Assembly: GCA_050015495.1 (NCBI GenBank)
Contig: JBEKBH010000001.1
Span: forward strand, 124,001 to 188,000
Origin: Palsa-1439 sp050015495
GTDB lineage: Bacteria; Verrucomicrobiota; Verrucomicrobiia; Palsa-1439
DNA: 64,000 nt
Reading direction: 5' to 3'
Part shown: one piece after another, positions 33,799 through 41,918 of the stretch
Position numbering within the stretch: position 1 is the stretch's first letter
Layout: every line of letters begins with the position of its first letter
Translations under genes and position numbers: made by a program
The notes under the pieces: model-generated
Seen by the model: only the letters and a program-made list of their open reading frames with translations
Told to the model about the DNA's origin: nothing
The model's database searches: none

Positions 33799-34920
33799 CT
33801 ATGCCGGCTTGCTTCCGTTGTGCGTCACGCACGCGCCCTTGATGATCTCGTCGGTGAAATCGAGGTTGAGCTTGCCGTCTTTGACGAGCAGCTTGAGCAG
33901 CTCGGTGACATTCCGCCCGTACAACTGGCTCGCGTGCACCGGCAACGTGCTGGGCAGATTGGTCGGGCCGATGATCGTGACGCCGTGTTTGACGACTTCT
34001 TTGTCGGCCTCCGTCAATTCGCAATTGCCGCCGGTCTCCGCCGCCAGATCCACGATGACGGAACCTGGCTTCATCGCGGCGACCGTTTCCTTGGTGATCA
34101 GGCGGGGCGCGGGCCGGCCGGGAATCAACGCCGTGGTGATGACCACGTCGAACTCCTTCGTCTTGTCGGCGAGCATCTGCTGCTGCTTGCGTTTCGCTTC
34201 GTCGGTCAGCTCTTTCGCGTAACCGCCCTTGTCTTGCGTGTCCTTGATACCGAGATCGAATTCCAAAAACTTCGCGCCAAGACTTTCGACCTGCTCCTTC
34301 ACGACCGGCCGCACGTCGTAGCCCCACACGACTGCGCCGAGCCGTCGTGCCGTCGCGATCGCCTGCAATCCCGCCACGCCCGCGCCGAGCACGAGCACCT
34401 TGGCGGGCCGGATCGTGCCCGCGGCCGTCGTCATCATCGGCAAATACTTGCCGAGAGCGGCGGCAGCAATCAGCACCGCCTTGTAGCCGGCCACATTCGC
34501 CTGGGAGGAAAGCGCGTCCATGCTTTGCGCGCGGCTGATGCGCGGAACGGCGTCCATGCTGAAGGCCGTGACCCGTCGCGCCGCCAGACGTTTCACGAGG
34601 TCGGGATTGACCGCCGCGTAGAGGAACGCAATCAACACCGCGCCTTCACGCAACGCATCGGCTTCATGTTTGCCGAGCCGCGGATGATCCATCGGCTTGT
34701 TGATTTTGACCACGATGTCGGACTCGCTGAACAGAGCGTTCGGGTTGACGATCCTGGCTTTCGCCCGCTCGTAATCAGCGTTGGAGAAGAAGGCGCCCTC
34801 ACCGGCCCCGTCTTCGACAAGCACTTCCAAGCCGGCTTTGGCGAGCGCGCCCAGAGAGTCCGGAGCCAGCGCGACGCGACGTTCGTTCGGCACAATTTCT
34901 TTTGGAATTCCAATTTTCAT
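33799..34920 (-). CDS. pntAA: NAD(P) transhydrogenase, alpha-1 catalytic subunit
   Basis: The 373-residue protein is the NAD-binding domain I, related to alanine dehydrogenase: MKIGIPKEIVPNERRVALAP, AFSMDAVPRISRAQSMDALSSQ, VLVLGAGVAGLQAIATARRLGA, GYDVRPVVKEQVESLGAKF and VVITTALIPGRPAPRLI. The length matches the split (PntAA) form. It is unusual that it lies on the minus strand, tail to tail with pntAB-pntB, rather than upstream in the same operon, so subunit balance must be set by two promoters. Confidence 0.95.
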   Translation of the reverse strand: MKIGIPKEIVPNERRVALAPDSLGALAKAGLEVLVEDGAGEGAFFSNADYERAKARIVNPNALFSESDIVVKINKPMDHPRLGKHEADALREGAVLIAFLYAAVNPDLVKRLAARRVTAFSMDAVPRISRAQSMDALSSQANVAGYKAVLIAAAALGKYLPMMTTAAGTIRPAKVLVLGAGVAGLQAIATARRLGAVVWGYDVRPVVKEQVESLGAKFLEFDLGIKDTQDKGGYAKELTDEAKRKQQQMLADKTKEFDVVITTALIPGRPAPRLITKETVAAMKPGSVIVDLAAETGGNCELTEADKEVVKHGVTIIGPTNLPSTLPVHASQLYGRNVTELLKLLVKDGKLNLDFTDEIIKGACVTHNGSKPA

Positions 34921-35067
34921 GGGTAAGTTGGAGTGTTCCTATACCAGAGCCAGGCGCCGTTGTCATTCCCTTTCCGAGGGTTGTCCCAATTGCAACGGCC
35001 ACGCAATGGGAGAGACTTGCGCCGCCAGAAAAGAAATCTCTCGCCAGCCGGGGATGTACCGGGTACG

Positions 35068-35724
35068 ATGCCGCGACGGGTCTTTAGGATGAAGAGACAG
35101 GAAACCAACCTCACTGCGGCTGAACTCAAGGCGATCGAGGAACACAAGTACTATCTCTCGCAACAGCGCGGCACCGAGGTGAGTATCGACGAAGCCATCG
35201 ACGATTTTGTCCAAAACGTCGCCGAGGACTGGCGACGAGAGAAGCTGAGACGGGACAACCTCGAGCAGCGCGACGAAATCGAGAAGCACAAGTACCTGCG
35301 TTCCCTGGCAGAAGGCCGGGACATCGGCGGGTCTTCCGCCGCGGAGGAATGGTGCCAGAAATATGCCCACATCTGGCGCACGGAACGCGAATCGCTGGAA
35401 CGAAACGGCTTCCAGAGAATCCTCGTGACCGTTCGCAACAAGGAAGGACTCCATCTCCGACCGGTTTCGGCTGTCGCCGGCCTGGCGGCCCAATTTGATT
35501 GCGACATCTACGTGCACAAGGAAGGTATGACGTACTACAACTTCCTGCTGGACGGACGCCCGTACATGAACGTGCGATCCATTCTCGGGCTGCTGTCCGT
35601 GGGGACGCTGCTTGGTGACACGTTGGAGTTTATCGCCACCGGCTCCCAGGCCGGGGACGCGCTGAAGGAGCTGACCGACCTGCTTACCAAGGAGCCACCC
35701 GAGGCGAGCGCCGTCAATCGATAG
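35068..35724 (+). CDS. HPr-like phosphocarrier domain with duplicated N-terminal module
   Basis: In the 218-residue product from 35068, the C-terminal part (about 116-207) is an HPr domain: VTVRNKEGLHLRPVSAVAGL with His129 at the PTS phosphorylation site, and VRSILGLLSVG with Ser171 at the position of regulatory Ser46. Residues 15-110 contain two similar modules of about 45 residues (IEEHKYYLSQQRG... and IEKHKYLRSLAEGRD...), each ending WRxE, which I do not recognise. An alternative ATG at 35089 would remove seven residues. It is followed after 21 bases by the zinc-ribbon membrane gene. A role in carbon-linked signalling is likely but unproven. Confidence 0.8.
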   Translation: MPRRVFRMKRQETNLTAAELKAIEEHKYYLSQQRGTEVSIDEAIDDFVQNVAEDWRREKLRRDNLEQRDEIEKHKYLRSLAEGRDIGGSSAAEEWCQKYAHIWRTERESLERNGFQRILVTVRNKEGLHLRPVSAVAGLAAQFDCDIYVHKEGMTYYNFLLDGRPYMNVRSILGLLSVGTLLGDTLEFIATGSQAGDALKELTDLLTKEPPEASAVNR

Positions 35725-35745
35725 AACTCTCTCCCAGGAGCGGAC

Positions 35746-36459
35746 GTGGGTCACCCAAAGCGGCCGGGCATTATTGACGCCAGGATTACCGCGGAATATG
35801 TCATCTGCGGGGTTTGCCTGACGAAGAACCGGATCGTTTCCCACCAGCAGGCTCTTCGTCCCGTGTGCGGTCGATGCGGCTATCCCCTGCCCGACCCGTT
35901 TGAAGCACAATCGGGGATCCGTTCGCTTGGCGAATGGATGGCCCGGTATCGTTACGCTCTTGCCGCAATCACAGGACTCCTCCTGATAGGATTGTTTGTA
36001 TGGCTCGCGAGTGGAAAGGAGGAGCGTTCGACCTCGTTGTCAGGGCCGCGAACGCAACTGCCCGACGCCGCACGGATCAATGATCGCGAGGCGCCGGTGT
36101 CTGTCGTCGCGCTCGTCGTCCGCGGAGAAGCCGCGACAGGCACCGACGACGAACAAGGTGATCTTCTGCCGGGGTCACGTCTGTCACAGAACGGATCGCC
36201 ATCCAACGGCCTGTACGGACCGGGAACCCCGACCAAGGAAAACTGGATGAAGTCGGAATCCGTGGTCATCGTGATTGATGTTTGCGCTGGCCGCGCCCGG
36301 GAACGTTTCCAAGCCGGCAGCGGTCACGACGGTGATCTGCCGGGCGTATTTGTCTCGTCGCGCCTCCAGCAGACACAAGGTGATCCGTTGGATCTGTTGG
36401 CCAGCCCTCATGTGGTCGAACAAATCCACATCAACACCGGGTTGGACCTGAGTAACTGA
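35746..36459 (+). CDS. Zinc-ribbon single-pass membrane protein, unknown function
   Basis: The frame uses a GTG start with AGGAG five bases upstream. The 237-residue protein has a cytoplasmic zinc ribbon (CGVC at 21-24, CGRC at 41-44), one membrane helix (ALAAITGLLLIGLFVWLAS, about 71-89) and an extracytoplasmic part of about 145 residues without recognisable motifs; it contains SVVIVIDVCAGRARERF and ends in LDLSN. The layout resembles membrane-linked sensor or partner proteins next to Hanks-type kinases, but no family is recognised. It sits between the HPr-like and kinase-like genes. Confidence 0.72.
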   Translation: MGHPKRPGIIDARITAEYVICGVCLTKNRIVSHQQALRPVCGRCGYPLPDPFEAQSGIRSLGEWMARYRYALAAITGLLLIGLFVWLASGKEERSTSLSGPRTQLPDAARINDREAPVSVVALVVRGEAATGTDDEQGDLLPGSRLSQNGSPSNGLYGPGTPTKENWMKSESVVIVIDVCAGRARERFQAGSGHDGDLPGVFVSSRLQQTQGDPLDLLASPHVVEQIHINTGLDLSN

Positions 36460-36626
36460 CAATTCCAACAGCGCCCTGGACCGCCACCAGCGGCATCCAC
36501 CGCTGTCCGCCAGGCTCTTGCGCGTCAGGAGCCTTTCACCTTCCCAGGCCTGTGAATCCGTAAGATAGAACGGCAGCCGGGTTTGCGTTTGCAAAGCGGG
36601 GCGCAGTTCGTTACCGTTGCGGCCGG

Positions 36627-37430
36627 ATGATTGGCTCGACTTTTGCAGATTTCACCGTGCTTGATAAGATCAACCATGGTGGAATGGCGACCATTTTTCT
36701 GGTGGCGGATCGACAGGGCCAGCGGCTTATCCTGCGCATGTTGCTTCCCGAGCACCGCTTTCATTGGACCCGCCTCCGACAATTCAAATGGGGGTGCAAT
36801 GTCATGGAACATCTCGACCACCCAAATATCGTGCGGTACTTTGGGAGCGGGAAGTTCAACGGCCTGCGCTATGCGATCATTGAATACGTCGATGGACCAA
36901 ACCTGAAGGAAGCCATCCTCCGCAACGACCCAAACCTGCGGCTCAATCAACTCAAGATGCTGACCGGCATGGCCGCAGCGCTGGCCCATGTCCACGAGCG
37001 CGGGTTTCTCCACCTCGACTTCAAGCCGGAAAACGTGCTGGTGCCCAAGTCATACGATTCAAAACTGATCGATTTCGACCTCTCGATCCCGCGGCCCGCA
37101 AAACCAAGGCGGGAACCGAAACTGTCCGGCACGCCCTTATATCTCGCGCCCGAACAGATCGCGCGCCGGCCCGTCGACGAGCGCGCGGACATCTTTTCTT
37201 TCGGCGTTACGGCATACGAGATGATCACCGGCAGGAAGCCGATTGCGGGAAACACTCGCGAAGAAATCCTGCAGAAATACTCGGAGTTCAACGAGCACCT
37301 GCGACCACCTCGCACACTGGCCCCGGACATCCCCCATTCGATTGAGCGGGTCATCCTCAAATGTCTTGAAAAGGACCCGGCGGCCCGGTACCCTGCCATG
37401 AGTTTGGTGGTTCGCGACTTGCAGACATGA
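36627..37430 (+). CDS. Hanks-type Ser/Thr kinase fold, probable pseudokinase
   Basis: The 267-residue protein is only a kinase domain. The glycine loop is INHGGMATIFLV and the catalytic loop HLDFKPEN (129-136) keeps Asp131 and Asn136, but the HRD arginine is Leu. The metal Asp149 is present, though DFG reads DFD. TPLYLAPEQ and DIFSFGVTAYEMITGRKP are normal. The beta-3 lysine is Arg37 (LILRML) and the alpha-C glutamate position is Gly56 before HLDHPN. Loss of the Lys-Glu pair suggests weak or no ATP phosphotransfer. There is no membrane helix. Its stop overlaps the start of the L,D-transpeptidase gene (ATGA). Confidence 0.88.
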   Translation: MIGSTFADFTVLDKINHGGMATIFLVADRQGQRLILRMLLPEHRFHWTRLRQFKWGCNVMEHLDHPNIVRYFGSGKFNGLRYAIIEYVDGPNLKEAILRNDPNLRLNQLKMLTGMAAALAHVHERGFLHLDFKPENVLVPKSYDSKLIDFDLSIPRPAKPRREPKLSGTPLYLAPEQIARRPVDERADIFSFGVTAYEMITGRKPIAGNTREEILQKYSEFNEHLRPPRTLAPDIPHSIERVILKCLEKDPAARYPAMSLVVRDLQT

Positions 37431-38287
37431 AACTTTGGCTCAGTTTGGTCGTACTGACAATCTGGCTTGCGGGTTGTGACCGACTCCCAAGTTCGTCGTC
37501 GTCCACGCCCGCAGCCGAATCGCCGACCTCGACTGTCGCCGCCCCGCTCACGGACGCTGTGGCCGCGATCAGCCGCCCACCGGCATCCGCCGAAACCGAC
37601 GTCGACCAATACCAGCACGCACAGGAGCTGCAAGGCGAGGGCAAATTATCTGACGCTCGCGCGTTGTTGCAGCCGTTGGCGGATGACGGTAACGCCTCGG
37701 ACAAGACCCTCGATTTGTTGGGCGAGATCGACACGAAGATCCTGCTCACGCCCGCGCCGGCGGACGGAAAAACCGATTACACGATTGTCGCGGGAGATTC
37801 GCTCGGTAAACTCGCCCAGCGGTTCGGCACGACCGTCGACCTGATCAAGAAATCCAACAACCTGTCCCGCGACCTGATCCGCGTGGGCGACCGGCTACGC
37901 ATTTATCAGGGCCATTTTGCCGTCATTGTCAACAAAACCACGAATGAACTTCGATTGACCGACAACGGCAAGTTTTTCAAGCGGTACCGCGTCGGCACGG
38001 GCCAGTACAGCAAGACGCCCGTCGGTGAATTCAAAATCACGACGCGGATTCCGAACCCGCCCTGGTGGCGGCCCGATGGCAAGACAATTCCCTTCGGCGA
38101 TCCCGAGAATATTCTGGGCACCCACTGGCTCGGCCTGAATGTGCCGGGCTATGGCATCCACGGCACTTGGGACACCAACTCGATTGGCAAACAAGCCACC
38201 GCGGGTTGCATTCGCCTCCTGAATGATGATATTGGGGAGTTGTACACGATCTTGCCGGTCGGCACCACGGTGGTCATTCACGAGTAG
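37427..38287 (+). CDS. LysM-containing L,D-transpeptidase lipoprotein
   Basis: The 286-residue protein has a lipoprotein signal (TIWLAGC, Cys17), a Ser/Thr/Pro linker, a short helical repeat (residues 60-105), a LysM domain (about 117-160: DYTIVAGDSLGKLAQRFG to VGDRLRI) and a YkuD catalytic domain (164-286). The active-site region has GIHGTWDTNS (His245) and TAGCIRLL (catalytic Cys261); the usual His two residues before the Cys is Ala here. It should cross-link or tether peptidoglycan, anchored to the outer or inner membrane. It is coupled to the kinase-like gene by a four-base overlap and is followed by accA after 18 bases. Confidence 0.9.
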   Translation: MKLWLSLVVLTIWLAGCDRLPSSSSSTPAAESPTSTVAAPLTDAVAAISRPPASAETDVDQYQHAQELQGEGKLSDARALLQPLADDGNASDKTLDLLGEIDTKILLTPAPADGKTDYTIVAGDSLGKLAQRFGTTVDLIKKSNNLSRDLIRVGDRLRIYQGHFAVIVNKTTNELRLTDNGKFFKRYRVGTGQYSKTPVGEFKITTRIPNPPWWRPDGKTIPFGDPENILGTHWLGLNVPGYGIHGTWDTNSIGKQATAGCIRLLNDDIGELYTILPVGTTVVIHE

Positions 38288-38305
38288 GAAGGAGCCGGAT
38301 CACGG

Positions 38306-39331
38306 ATGAAAATCTATACACTGGAATTCGAAAAGCCCATCACCGAGCTCGAGCAAACGCTCGAGGCCCTGCAAAAACAGGCGGTGGAACAAAAGATCGA
38401 CCTCTCGGCGCAGATTCACTCGATTGAGGAAAAGCTGGAAGCCACCAAGAAGGAGGTCTTCACCAATCTCAACCCGTGGCAGCGTGTCCAACTCGCCCGG
38501 CATCCGAAACGGCCGTACATGCTGGACTACCTGCAGCGCATTGCCACCAATTTTATCGAACTGCACGGCGATCGCCGGTTTGCCGACGACCACGCGATCG
38601 TTGGCGGGCTGGCGGAAATCGATGAGCGACGGGTGATGGTCATTGGCCAACAAAAGGGCCGCGATACCAAGGAAAATTTGATGCGCAATTTCGGCAGCCC
38701 GCATCCCGAAGGCTACCGCAAGGCGTTGCGACTCATGCAACTGGCCGAAAAGTTCGACGTACCGGTCATTTGCTTCATTGATACGCCGGGCGCTTACCCG
38801 GGAGTCGGCGCCGAGGAACGCCACATTGCGGAAGCGATTGCCGTCAACCTGCGGGAAATGATGACGTTCAAGACACCGTTGCTGGCAGTGGTCATCGGCG
38901 AGGGCGGGTCCGGCGGCGCGCTCGGTATCGGTGTGTGCGACCGTGTCCTCATTCTCGAAAACGCCTACTACTCGGTGATTTCACCCGAAGGTTGCGCCGC
39001 GATCCTCTGGAAGGACCGCGCCAACGCCGCCCAGGCTGCTGCCGCCCTCAAACTCACGGCGAAGGATCTGCTGGAACTCGACGTCGTCGATGAGGTCATT
39101 CCTGAACCGCTGGGTGGCGCGCACAAGAATTACGATGAGACCGCCGCCTCGCTCAAAAAGGCGATTCTGAAGAACCTCGATAAGCTCTGGGAAATGAAAA
39201 TCTCGGATTTACTCGAAGCGCGGTACAAGAAATTCCGCCGGATGGGCGTCTTCACCCGTGTCGAACCGAAGAAGCGAGGACGCGCCAAGAAGGATGCTGC
39301 CGTGGTCACTCCCGCTCCGACCACCGCCTGA
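38306..39331 (+). CDS. accA: Acetyl-CoA carboxylase carboxyltransferase subunit alpha
   Basis: The 341-residue protein begins with the helical AccA N-terminus (YTLEFEKPITELEQTLEAL) and contains RHPKRPYMLDYLQRI, QKGRDTKENLMRNFGSPHPEGYRKALRLM in the core, CFIDTPGAYPGVGAEERHIAEAIA, and GEGGSGGALGIGVCDRVLILEN. With AccD it transfers the carboxyl group from biotin to acetyl-CoA in fatty-acid synthesis. The C-terminal tail is Lys/Arg-rich. It lies directly downstream of the L,D-transpeptidase gene on the same strand, so envelope-related co-expression is possible. AGGAAGGAG precedes the start. Confidence 0.95.
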   Translation: MKIYTLEFEKPITELEQTLEALQKQAVEQKIDLSAQIHSIEEKLEATKKEVFTNLNPWQRVQLARHPKRPYMLDYLQRIATNFIELHGDRRFADDHAIVGGLAEIDERRVMVIGQQKGRDTKENLMRNFGSPHPEGYRKALRLMQLAEKFDVPVICFIDTPGAYPGVGAEERHIAEAIAVNLREMMTFKTPLLAVVIGEGGSGGALGIGVCDRVLILENAYYSVISPEGCAAILWKDRANAAQAAAALKLTAKDLLELDVVDEVIPEPLGGAHKNYDETAASLKKAILKNLDKLWEMKISDLLEARYKKFRRMGVFTRVEPKKRGRAKKDAAVVTPAPTTA

Positions 39332-39463
39332 AATGGTAACCATCCCGCTTAGACGCAACCACTTTCTGCTTCCCAAGCCGCCTCGGCTTATGTTACAGAC
39401 TCGGCATACGGTGCGCGTAACATTGGCGGTAAACACGCGCCACCAAATCTTAGGGGAGAATAC

Positions 39464-40081
39464 ATGAAACGATGGCTGTGTGTGATCGGAGTGGCGTTGT
39501 CCCTCGGTTGTGCGTCCGCAGTCGTCCGTCCCTACATTGGCGATCAACAGGCGTGGCCCACAGGCAGCGGCAGCATCGTCAGCACCAACTACAGTTTGCC
39601 CGTATTCACATCCTTGCCACCGGTTTCCTACGATGTGCTTGCCGAAGTGCGCATCAGCAGCCCGTTCTACGCCCAACCCGAAGAGCACCACCTCCCGTTG
39701 CTCGTCCAGAAGGCGAAACAACTGGGGGCCGATGCGTTGGTCTTTGTCCAGGGCAAGATCTTCTTCAGCACCAATTATGGCCCCCGCAATGGCGCCGCGC
39801 AGGACACCGGAGAACAGAAGGTGCCGACCTTGACAACAGTCAACACGTTCAACCCCGATTCGTTCGCGAGCGACGTCAATGTCCTGGCGATCCGCTGGAC
39901 GGGTGACGCGCCCGCCGGATTGCCGTCGCACCCCAAAGCGGCACCCATCGTGGCAACACCGCCGGTGGAAGTGCCTCCTGCCACGGCGACACCGGCCCTA
40001 ACTGCCGAGCCTGCCAAAACGGATTCCACAGCGCCTGCCCCTGCTCCAACTCCGGCACCGGCGGCTCCGTCAACTCAATAG
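39464..40081 (+). CDS. Lipoprotein with Ala/Pro-rich tail, unknown function
   Basis: The 205-residue protein has a lipobox (VALSLGC, Cys16) after a basic MKRW start and a good GGGGAG site. The middle (residues 50-145) reads SYDVLAEVRISSPF then VQKAKQLGADALVFVQGKIFF, resembling the small YbjQ/heavy-metal-binding-like alpha-beta domains often seen in lipoproteins. The last 55 residues are a low-complexity A/P/T tail. No catalytic motif is visible. It is not tightly linked to accA (132 bases apart). Confidence 0.75.
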   Translation: MKRWLCVIGVALSLGCASAVVRPYIGDQQAWPTGSGSIVSTNYSLPVFTSLPPVSYDVLAEVRISSPFYAQPEEHHLPLLVQKAKQLGADALVFVQGKIFFSTNYGPRNGAAQDTGEQKVPTLTTVNTFNPDSFASDVNVLAIRWTGDAPAGLPSHPKAAPIVATPPVEVPPATATPALTAEPAKTDSTAPAPAPTPAPAAPSTQ

Positions 40082-40124
40082 CCACAGGGCGGCAGATTGG
40101 TCGCCAGGTTCCTATTCGCTGAGG

Positions 40125-41918
40125 TCAACTGGCGTCTTCCACGTCCAGCTTGATGTGCAGGTCGCGCAACTGCTTCGATTCGACCTCGCTCGGCGAACTC
40201 GTCATCAAGTCCACGGCTTTCGCCGTCTTCGGAAAGGCAATTACGTCGCGAATGTTGGAGGAACCGCACAGGATGGCGCACAAACGATCGAAACCCAATG
40301 CGATGCCGCCGTGCGGGGGTGCGCCGTACTTGAATGCTTGGAGCATGTAGCCAAATCGCGATTCGGCGACGTCCGCGGGTATCTTGAGCACGTCGTGGAA
40401 CATCTTCTTCTGCACCGATGGCTGGTGGATACGAATCGAACCCCCGGCCATCTCCTGGCCGTTCAACACGAGGTCGTATTGCAGTCCGCGGACTTTCAAA
40501 GGCTCCGTATCCAGCATCGGCACGTCTTCAGCCACTGCCGCCGTGAATGGATGCTGGCGCGCGAAATACTTCTGGTCCTCCGCGCGGTATTCCAGCAACG
40601 GGAAATCGATGACCCAAAGGAAATTCCACTGGTCGTCGCGCACGGTGAGTTTGGTGTCCTTCTTGAGAATGTCGGCGACGATAAGCCGCAGCCGGCCCAG
40701 CACTTCCCACACCGTCTCGCGCTTGTCCGCGCCAAACAGAATCAGGTCGCCCTCTTCAATCTTCAGTTTCTCGACGAGGGCCTTCTTCTCGGCATCGTTA
40801 AAGAACTTCACAATCGGCGATTTCCATTCGCCGCCCTCGACCTTGATGTACGCGAGTCCCTTCGCGCCAAAGCTTTTTGCCGTCTCCGTTAATGTCTCGA
40901 TTTGGCCCTGTGTGACTGAGGCCAGCCCCTTCGCATTAATCGCTTTGACCACGCCACCGGCGTCGACGGCTCCGCGAAACACCTTGAATTTGCTCTGCGC
41001 GAAATCGCCTGTTAGATCGATCAATTCGATCCCGAACCGAGTATCCGGCTTGTCGCTACCGAAACGTTCCATGGCTTCCGCGTAGGCCATCCGGGCAAAT
41101 GGTATCGGCAATGTTTCGTTGCGCGCCACCTTCCAGATGTGCGCCACGAGTCCTTCAATCATCGCCAGAACGTCTTCGCGCGTGACAAACGACATCTCCA
41201 CGTCGATCTGCGTGAATTCCGGTTGTCGGTCCGCTCGCAGGTCTTCATCCCGGAAACATTTTGCGATCTGGAAATAGCGATCCACACCCGCCACCATCAG
41301 CATTTGCTTGAATTGCTGGGGTGATTGCGGCAACGCGTAGAACTTCCCCGGGTTCACCCGTGACGGCACAAGGTATTCGCGCGCCCCTTCGGGCGTGCTT
41401 TTGAACAGCATCGGCGTCTCGACTTCGAGGAAACCGTTCGCGTCGAAATAATCGCGCACGCCTTTGGCAATGCGATGGCGCAGCACCAGGTTGCGCGCCA
41501 TCGACGGCCGCCGCAAATCGAGGTAGCGATATTGCAACCGCAAATCCTCACCGGCTTGCGCGCCGCCTGACTCGTCGATCTGGAATGGCGGCGTCTCGCT
41601 CGGGTTGAGGATCTCGAGGTGATGCACCAACACTTCGACCTCGCCCGTCGCCATCTTGGGGTTTTCGGTGCCGGCGGGTCGTTGCCGCACCGCGCCTTCG
41701 ACGGCAACGACGAATTCGCTGCGCAGTGACTGGGCCAGTTCCCACGACGGCTTGTTGTGCTGGGGGTCGAACACGACCTGGGTGTTGCCGCCGCGATCAC
41801 GCAGTTCGATAAACACAATCCCGCCCAGATCGCGCCGCACGTGCACCCAGCCCATCAGCGTGACCTTCTGTCCAACCTGCGCCGCGCGCAATTCTCCGCA
41901 ATGATGTGTCCGTTTCAT
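40125..41918 (-). CDS. aspS: Aspartyl-tRNA synthetase
   Basis: The 597-residue protein has the bacterial AspRS plan: an N-terminal OB anticodon-binding domain (MGWVHVRRDLGGIVFIELRDRGG), motif 2 FRDEDLRADRQPEFTQIDVEMSF, the bacterial GAD insertion (about 290-420), and motif 3 GIALGFDRLCAILCGSSNIRDVIAFPK. The start at 41918 is MKRTHHCGELRAAQVGQ; the longer frame to 42014 lies inside hisS. The start overlaps the hisS stop (ATGA). Whether it is discriminating or also charges tRNA-Asn cannot be settled from this window. Confidence 0.96.
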   Translation of the reverse strand: MKRTHHCGELRAAQVGQKVTLMGWVHVRRDLGGIVFIELRDRGGNTQVVFDPQHNKPSWELAQSLRSEFVVAVEGAVRQRPAGTENPKMATGEVEVLVHHLEILNPSETPPFQIDESGGAQAGEDLRLQYRYLDLRRPSMARNLVLRHRIAKGVRDYFDANGFLEVETPMLFKSTPEGAREYLVPSRVNPGKFYALPQSPQQFKQMLMVAGVDRYFQIAKCFRDEDLRADRQPEFTQIDVEMSFVTREDVLAMIEGLVAHIWKVARNETLPIPFARMAYAEAMERFGSDKPDTRFGIELIDLTGDFAQSKFKVFRGAVDAGGVVKAINAKGLASVTQGQIETLTETAKSFGAKGLAYIKVEGGEWKSPIVKFFNDAEKKALVEKLKIEEGDLILFGADKRETVWEVLGRLRLIVADILKKDTKLTVRDDQWNFLWVIDFPLLEYRAEDQKYFARQHPFTAAVAEDVPMLDTEPLKVRGLQYDLVLNGQEMAGGSIRIHQPSVQKKMFHDVLKIPADVAESRFGYMLQAFKYGAPPHGGIALGFDRLCAILCGSSNIRDVIAFPKTAKAVDLMTSSPSEVESKQLRDLHIKLDVEDAS

